From an uncultured Woeseiaceae bacterium (GTDB taxonomy: Bacteria; Pseudomonadota; Gammaproteobacteria; Woeseiales; Woeseiaceae), in NCBI GenBank assembly GCA_947259435.1, contig CAMYMP010000631.1, forward strand, positions 1 through 9,581: a stretch of DNA of 9,581 nucleotides. The letters are read 5' to 3'. Below, piece after piece: positions 6,108-9,581 of this stretch. Made by a program: the position numbers and the translations under genes. The notes beneath the pieces are model-generated. The model was not told the origin of the DNA and did not search any database. It saw only the letters and a program-made list of their open reading frames with translations. Within the stretch, counting starts at the first letter, position 1, and the number at the start of each line of letters is the position of its first letter.

Positions 6108-8320
6108 GCCGTCGACTTCTTCGGAATATCGGACAAGGACTGGAGCGCTTCGGCGAGCGGGACAGGCTTACCCACCGCGTGCCCCTGAGCGTAGTCGACC
6201 CCCAGTTCGGTAATCAGCTTGCGCGTCTTCTTGCTTTCGACGTATTCCGCGACAGTTTCGAGTTTCATGACCTTCGCGACCTGAGTAATTGCAGCGACCA
6301 TCGATTCCGAAATTCGATTCTCCGTGATGTCGCGGATAAAGCCGCCGTCGATCTTGAGCGTGTCGACGTTGAAGTTCTTCAAATATGCGAAGGAGCTGAG
6401 TCCCGCGCCGAAATCGTCGAGCGAGATCGTGCAACCGCGTTCACGCAGTTCGTCGATGAACGCCTGGGCTTTGTCGAGGTTCGAGACCGCCGCGGATTCG
6501 GTCACTTCGAAGCACAGCATCTCGGCGGCGACTCCGCTCTCTTTAATTTCTTCCTCGATGAATTCGAGGATATCGTCATCGCTCAGCGACTGGCCGGACA
6601 GATTGACAGAAAAGATCGCTTTCTTTTTTCTGACGAGGTCCACATGCTCGCTGAGCGCAGCAATCGTCGTTGAGGTAACCCAGCGATCGATCTGCGGCAT
6701 CAACTGGTAGCGCTCGGCAGCCGAGAAAAACGCGCTGGTCGGAATGTTCTCCCCGTCGCTGTCCCTCATGCGCAGCAGGATTTCGAAGCGCGGCCGCCCA
6801 CCTTCATTCTTGAGACTCGTAATAGGCTGCGCAAGCAGTTCAAATTCGTCACCATCGAGAGCCTGTTGAATCTGCGACACGAGCTGCATGTCGTCATGGC
6901 GGCGAATGATGCTCAGGTTCTGATCGTCATAGACCTCGATGCGGTCGCGGCCATGACTCTTCGCCGACTCGCAGGCCATGCGCGCCGTGGTCAATGCTCT
7001 GCCTGTGTCTTCGGTTCGTTCGCTGAATTCCGAGATGCCGACACTCATCGTCACCTGCAGCGATTTGTCGCCCTCGAGATAACGCAAGGCCCGGCCTCTG
7101 TCGCGAACCTCCTCTGCCAACTCCATCGCTTTGTCACCGTCTGCCTGCGTCAGCAAGATGCAGAAGTCGTCGCCAGTCAGCCGGGATACGACAGCGTTTC
7201 GCGGCAAGTCCTGCTCCACTAGCCGGGCAAAACCGATGATGACCGCATCGCCGGCGGCCTGATCGAAGGTGTCATTGACGAGCTGCAGATTGTCGAGGTC
7301 GAAATAAATAAGCTGGTGGGTGTCGTTGCTGCCCTGCAGGGTCTTGGCTGACTCGTGCAGCTGCGCCTCGAAGCCTGATCGGTTCATGAGTCCAGTCATG
7401 GAGTCAAACGACTGCTCAATGACATATTCGACTTTGCGCACGATGTGCGCCATGAACCGGCGTTCTTGCGTCGTGAATTCTTCGCCGTTTACCCGACCGA
7501 GCTGCGCCAATACGCCCTCGAGATTACCGTGATTATCGAGCAGCGGGCACAACAAGGTCTGGAAGCCCTGCTCCGGCGCATTTTCTGCGCCGTCGATGCC
7601 CGGAATCTCGAAGACGGCCGGCCAGCGTTTACCTTCGAGCTTGGGGAGCATGTGGTCGACGAGGTACCGGTCGACCATCTTGCGATTGACATTTTTCCAG
7701 CTCGAGTGCGTGGCGCTGACGCGAATACGTTTTCCGGGAATCAACAATACGCTGTATGCGATACTCAAAAAACGGCCGCTCTGTCCAACGAGTTGCGCCA
7801 GACCGGCGTGGCTGCGTGAGGACCCATAAATTTTTTCGTCGATCTCGTAGACCAGTGTCAGTTCTTTTTCAACCTCGTTGACAAGTCGTGCACTGTCGTG
7901 CAGCTGCTGACTCATGATCAGACCCTCACCGATCAGCTCCAGCGCAGGGGCCAGGATGTTGGCTACCGTTTTGGGATTGAAGGATGACGACTTGCCGGCA
8001 TTTCTGGAAAAGACAACGACTAGCAAGCCCAGCCGCGATTCATTTTCGGTGCATACGGGAAACGTCAGCAAGGTTCGGCCGGACGTCAGCGTGCGCCTTA
8101 TGCCTTCGGTCTCAGGGTCTGGTCCGCTGAGCATTTCTTCGGGAAGATCGGAAACGAAGTTATCGATTTCGTAGTCATCGGCGCCGTCCGAACTCCAGAC
8201 GCACTGGCGTTCGGCATCGTAAAAACAGAAACACTGGGCTCTGGGGACGAGCGAATGCAGTAGCCCTTTCGCTTTGCCGATATTCTTCCTTGTTTGCAGG
8301 TTGTGCAGATCGGCTGACAA
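6104..8320 (-). CDS. GAF-GGDEF-EAL cyclic-di-GMP signalling protein, probable phosphodiesterase
   Basis: 738 residues. Residues 1-130 look like a GAF-type domain, followed by a short helical linker (135-160) and a second GAF-like domain (about 160-300). GGDEF spans about 305-465 and EAL about 475-735. No membrane segment is evident, so it should be cytoplasmic and sense a ligand or redox state through its N-terminal half. In GGDEF, D341, N349 and D358 of the nucleotide site are kept, but the signature reads TGDDF at 382-386 and no RxxD inhibitory site precedes it. In EAL the metal and catalytic residues are all present: E513 (FEILLR), N573, E608 (VTES), D635/D636 (DDFG), K656, E692, E695 and Q712 (YAQGH). 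I infer c-di-GMP hydrolysis, with the GGDEF domain regulatory or weak. TTG at 8320 is chosen because GGAG lies 6 bases upstream, and an in-frame TGA lies 12 codons earlier with no ATG or GTG between. Confidence 0.9.
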   Translation of the reverse strand: MSADLHNLQTRKNIGKAKGLLHSLVPRAQCFCFYDAERQCVWSSDGADDYEIDNFVSDLPEEMLSGPDPETEGIRRTLTSGRTLLTFPVCTENESRLGLLVVVFSRNAGKSSSFNPKTVANILAPALELIGEGLIMSQQLHDSARLVNEVEKELTLVYEIDEKIYGSSRSHAGLAQLVGQSGRFLSIAYSVLLIPGKRIRVSATHSSWKNVNRKMVDRYLVDHMLPKLEGKRWPAVFEIPGIDGAENAPEQGFQTLLCPLLDNHGNLEGVLAQLGRVNGEEFTTQERRFMAHIVRKVEYVIEQSFDSMTGLMNRSGFEAQLHESAKTLQGSNDTHQLIYFDLDNLQLVNDTFDQAAGDAVIIGFARLVEQDLPRNAVVSRLTGDDFCILLTQADGDKAMELAEEVRDRGRALRYLEGDKSLQVTMSVGISEFSERTEDTGRALTTARMACESAKSHGRDRIEVYDDQNLSIIRRHDDMQLVSQIQQALDGDEFELLAQPITSLKNEGGRPRFEILLRMRDSDGENIPTSAFFSAAERYQLMPQIDRWVTSTTIAALSEHVDLVRKKKAIFSVNLSGQSLSDDDILEFIEEEIKESGVAAEMLCFEVTESAAVSNLDKAQAFIDELRERGCTISLDDFGAGLSSFAYLKNFNVDTLKIDGGFIRDITENRISESMVAAITQVAKVMKLETVAEYVESKKTRKLITELGVDYAQGHAVGKPVPLAEALQSLSDIPKKSTA

Positions 8321-8374
8321 CGCTGGCTCCGTGTCGAAAGGCTCTCGCCCGGATCACACACGATGCCAGCTAGC

Positions 8375-8403
8375 CGCATATCCGGCTGTGACTTGGGTCT
8401 CAA
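8375..8403 (-). promoter_or_regulatory. Possible weak promoter of the GGDEF-EAL gene
   Basis: On the minus strand TTGAGA (8403-8398, five of six matches to the -35 consensus) is followed after exactly 17 bp by TATGCG (8380-8375, three of six matches to the -10). It would give a leader of about 45 bases before the TTG start at 8320. The -10 is poor, so this is only a candidate. Confidence 0.25.
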
Positions 8404-8481
8404 GTGCAGGCGATTTCCGCCCGAGATTCATCGAATTACGGTCAAACTCGCACAGATACAGGCGCCGGCGATTCAATAAGC

Positions 8482-8508
8482 AACCGCCCGCAATCGGGCG
8501 CGGGTTTG
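8482..8508 (-). terminator. Probable cysK terminator hairpin
   Basis: CGCCCG at 8485-8490 and CGGGCG at 8495-8500 pair perfectly around the 4-base loop CAAT; on the minus strand the loop is ATTG. Further pairing of AAC with GTT can extend the stem across a small bulge. On the minus strand, downstream of cysK, the stem is followed by GTTGCTTATTG, a modest U-rich tract. It lies about 35 bases past the cysK stop, a usual place for a Rho-independent terminator. Confidence 0.5.
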
Positions 8509-8534
8509 GCCTGGCGCCGGGACGAATCAGGACT

Positions 8535-9488
8535 TCACAGAGATTCGAGCCAGTCGTCGTCAGAACCCTCGTTAACCCCTTCAAAAAGCGGCGTCGACAG
8601 GTAACGCTCCCCGGTGTCCGGCAGCATTGCCAGGATGACCGAATCTTCGGGTGCGCTTGTGGCCACGTCGAGCGCTGACGCAAGCGTGGCGCCGGCCGAT
8701 ATTCCAGTGAATATCCCTTCGCGATGCGACAGCTCGCGGGAGACCTCTATGGCGCGATCGTCGCTGACCGAGAGGAGTTCGTCGTAGATTTCTCGATCGA
8801 GCACTCCGGGAATGAAGTCCGGCGTCCAGCCCTGAATCTTGTGCGGCGCCCACTCGGCGCCGGCGAGCAGCGCGGCCCCCGCAGGTTCGGTGGCGACGAT
8901 CGTCAGGTCCGGCCGTGCCGCCTTGAGCACTTTGCCGGCACCGCTCATCGTGCCGCCAGTGCCGTATCCCGTCACCCAATAGTCGAGTCGTTTGCCCGCG
9001 AAGTCGCGAAGAATCTCCGGTCCCGTCGTATGCGCGTGATACTCTGGGTTTGCGGGATTCTCGAATTGGCGCGCCAGAAACCAGCCATATTTCTCGGCAA
9101 GCTCTTCGGCTTTCCTGACCATACCCGTACCGCGTTCGGCAGCCGGCGTCAGTATCACCTTTGCGCCGAGCCCGCGCATGATCTTGCGGCGCTCGACCGA
9201 AAACGAATCGGCCATTGTTGCGACAAACGGATGCCCCTTCGCCGCGCAAACCATTGCGAGGGCAATTCCGGTATTCCCCGACGTTGCTTCGACGACTGTC
9301 TGGCCCGGCTGTAACGTGCCTTTCTGTTCGGCATCGTTGACGATGGCAAACGCAAGTCGGTCTTTGACCGACGCCAGTGGATTGAACGATTCGACCTTGA
9401 CGTAGAGCTCGACATGTTCCGGGCCCATGCGATTGAGACGAACGACCGGCGTATTACCGATAGTCTGCAGAATATTGTCGTAGATCAT
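8535..9488 (-). CDS. cysK: Cysteine synthase A (O-acetylserine sulfhydrylase)
   Basis: 317 residues, a complete PLP enzyme of fold type II that makes cysteine from O-acetylserine and sulfide in the cytoplasm. The PLP lysine is K42 in NPLASVKDR; the substrate loop is TSGNTG at 69-74; the phosphate-binding loop is GTGGT at 176-180; S264 in GISAGA contacts the pyridine ring. CysK-like rather than CysM-like features are the NPANPEYHAHTTGPEI block near 144-159, PHKIQG at 215-220, FIPGVLD at 225-231 and GERYLSTPLF near 293-302. ATG at 9488 has an in-frame TAG immediately before it and AAGG 8 bases upstream. The protein ends in an acidic tail (EGSDDDWLESL) that I do not recognise as a general family feature. 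The hairpin at 8485-8500 follows it. Confidence 0.9.
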   Translation of the reverse strand: MIYDNILQTIGNTPVVRLNRMGPEHVELYVKVESFNPLASVKDRLAFAIVNDAEQKGTLQPGQTVVEATSGNTGIALAMVCAAKGHPFVATMADSFSVERRKIMRGLGAKVILTPAAERGTGMVRKAEELAEKYGWFLARQFENPANPEYHAHTTGPEILRDFAGKRLDYWVTGYGTGGTMSGAGKVLKAARPDLTIVATEPAGAALLAGAEWAPHKIQGWTPDFIPGVLDREIYDELLSVSDDRAIEVSRELSHREGIFTGISAGATLASALDVATSAPEDSVILAMLPDTGERYLSTPLFEGVNEGSDDDWLESL

Positions 9489-9514
9489 CTATTTAGCCTT
9501 TTTTTTATTCTCTT

Positions 9515-9575
9515 GATACCTGTATAGCAGATTTCTCAGACCCGCGGTGGAGTCGGCTCTGTGCTATACCTATAG
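9515..9575. promoter_or_regulatory. Paired ATACCT/TATAG repeats upstream of cysK, possible operator
   Basis: GATACCTGTATAGC at 9515-9528 and CTATACCTATAG at 9564-9575 share ATACCT followed by TATAG, differing by one inserted base; the ATACCT units start exactly 50 bp apart. Each has dyad symmetry (ATAC-CT-GTAT and CTATA-CC-TATAG). They lie 27-87 bp upstream of the cysK start, where a regulator or overlapping -10 elements would be expected. I do not match them to a named regulator. Confidence 0.35.
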
Positions 9576-9581
9576 AAAGCC

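Larger units (their letters stand above)
8321..8534. other. Intergenic region between cysK and the GGDEF-EAL gene
   Basis: This 214-bp gap lies between two minus-strand genes. It contains the cysK-side hairpin at 8485-8500, two GGCGCC palindromes (8461-8466 and 8513-8518) placed almost symmetrically around that hairpin, and the weak promoter-like pair at 8375-8403. Plus-strand reading frames that cross the gap run on into the antisense of cysK or the EAL gene and show no family features. Confidence 0.5.

Noticed and set aside
8274..8678. Plus-strand and minus-strand frames across the cysK/GGDEF-EAL gap
   Set aside because: They overlap the well-supported ends of cysK and the GGDEF-EAL gene and show no family motifs.

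Overview
The window looks like ordinary chromosomal sequence from a Gram-negative bacterium, most likely a gammaproteobacterium. It encodes lipid A and inner-core lipopolysaccharide enzymes (an LpxL-type acyltransferase and a KdkA-type Kdo kinase). It also encodes a full-length bifunctional GlnE and a GAF/GGDEF/EAL signalling protein of gammaproteobacterial style. Coding regions look moderately GC-rich, and several genes start with TTG or GTG. I cannot name the genus. I see no tRNA, rRNA, insertion sequence, prophage gene or CRISPR array.

Layout from left to right. Positions 1-193 (+) are the 3' end of a succinylglutamate desuccinylase/aspartoacylase-family gene. Positions 257-1195 (+) are an LpxL/HtrB-type acyltransferase gene, which converges on and overlaps by 28 bp a KdkA-type kinase gene (1168-1899, -). 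Positions 1900-2388 carry no convincing gene: this AT-rich stretch has T-tracts spaced at about one helical turn on both sides of a GC-rich patch. A small CHCC zinc-finger gene (2389-2601, -) follows glnE (2662-5562, -) on the same strand. An 80-bp divergent gap separates glnE from a flavodoxin-like gene (5643-6107, +). That gene converges on a 738-residue GGDEF-EAL gene (6104-8320, -), and one CTAG holds both stop codons. A roughly 210-bp gap with a hairpin at 8485-8500 precedes cysK (8535-9488, -). The window ends in the cysK upstream region, which has a pair of ATACCT/TATAG repeats 50 bp apart.

The genes fall into small housekeeping groups rather than one system. LpxL and KdkA both act on the Kdo-lipid A part of the outer membrane. 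GlnE sets glutamine synthetase activity according to nitrogen status, and CysK makes cysteine. The GGDEF-EAL protein probably breaks down cyclic-di-GMP, because its EAL catalytic residues look intact while its GGDEF signature is degenerate.

I found no clear candidate for a wholly new system. The points most worth a second look are the phased T-tract region, the altered catalytic loop of the KdkA-like protein, the degenerate GGDEF next to an intact EAL, and the paired repeats upstream of cysK.
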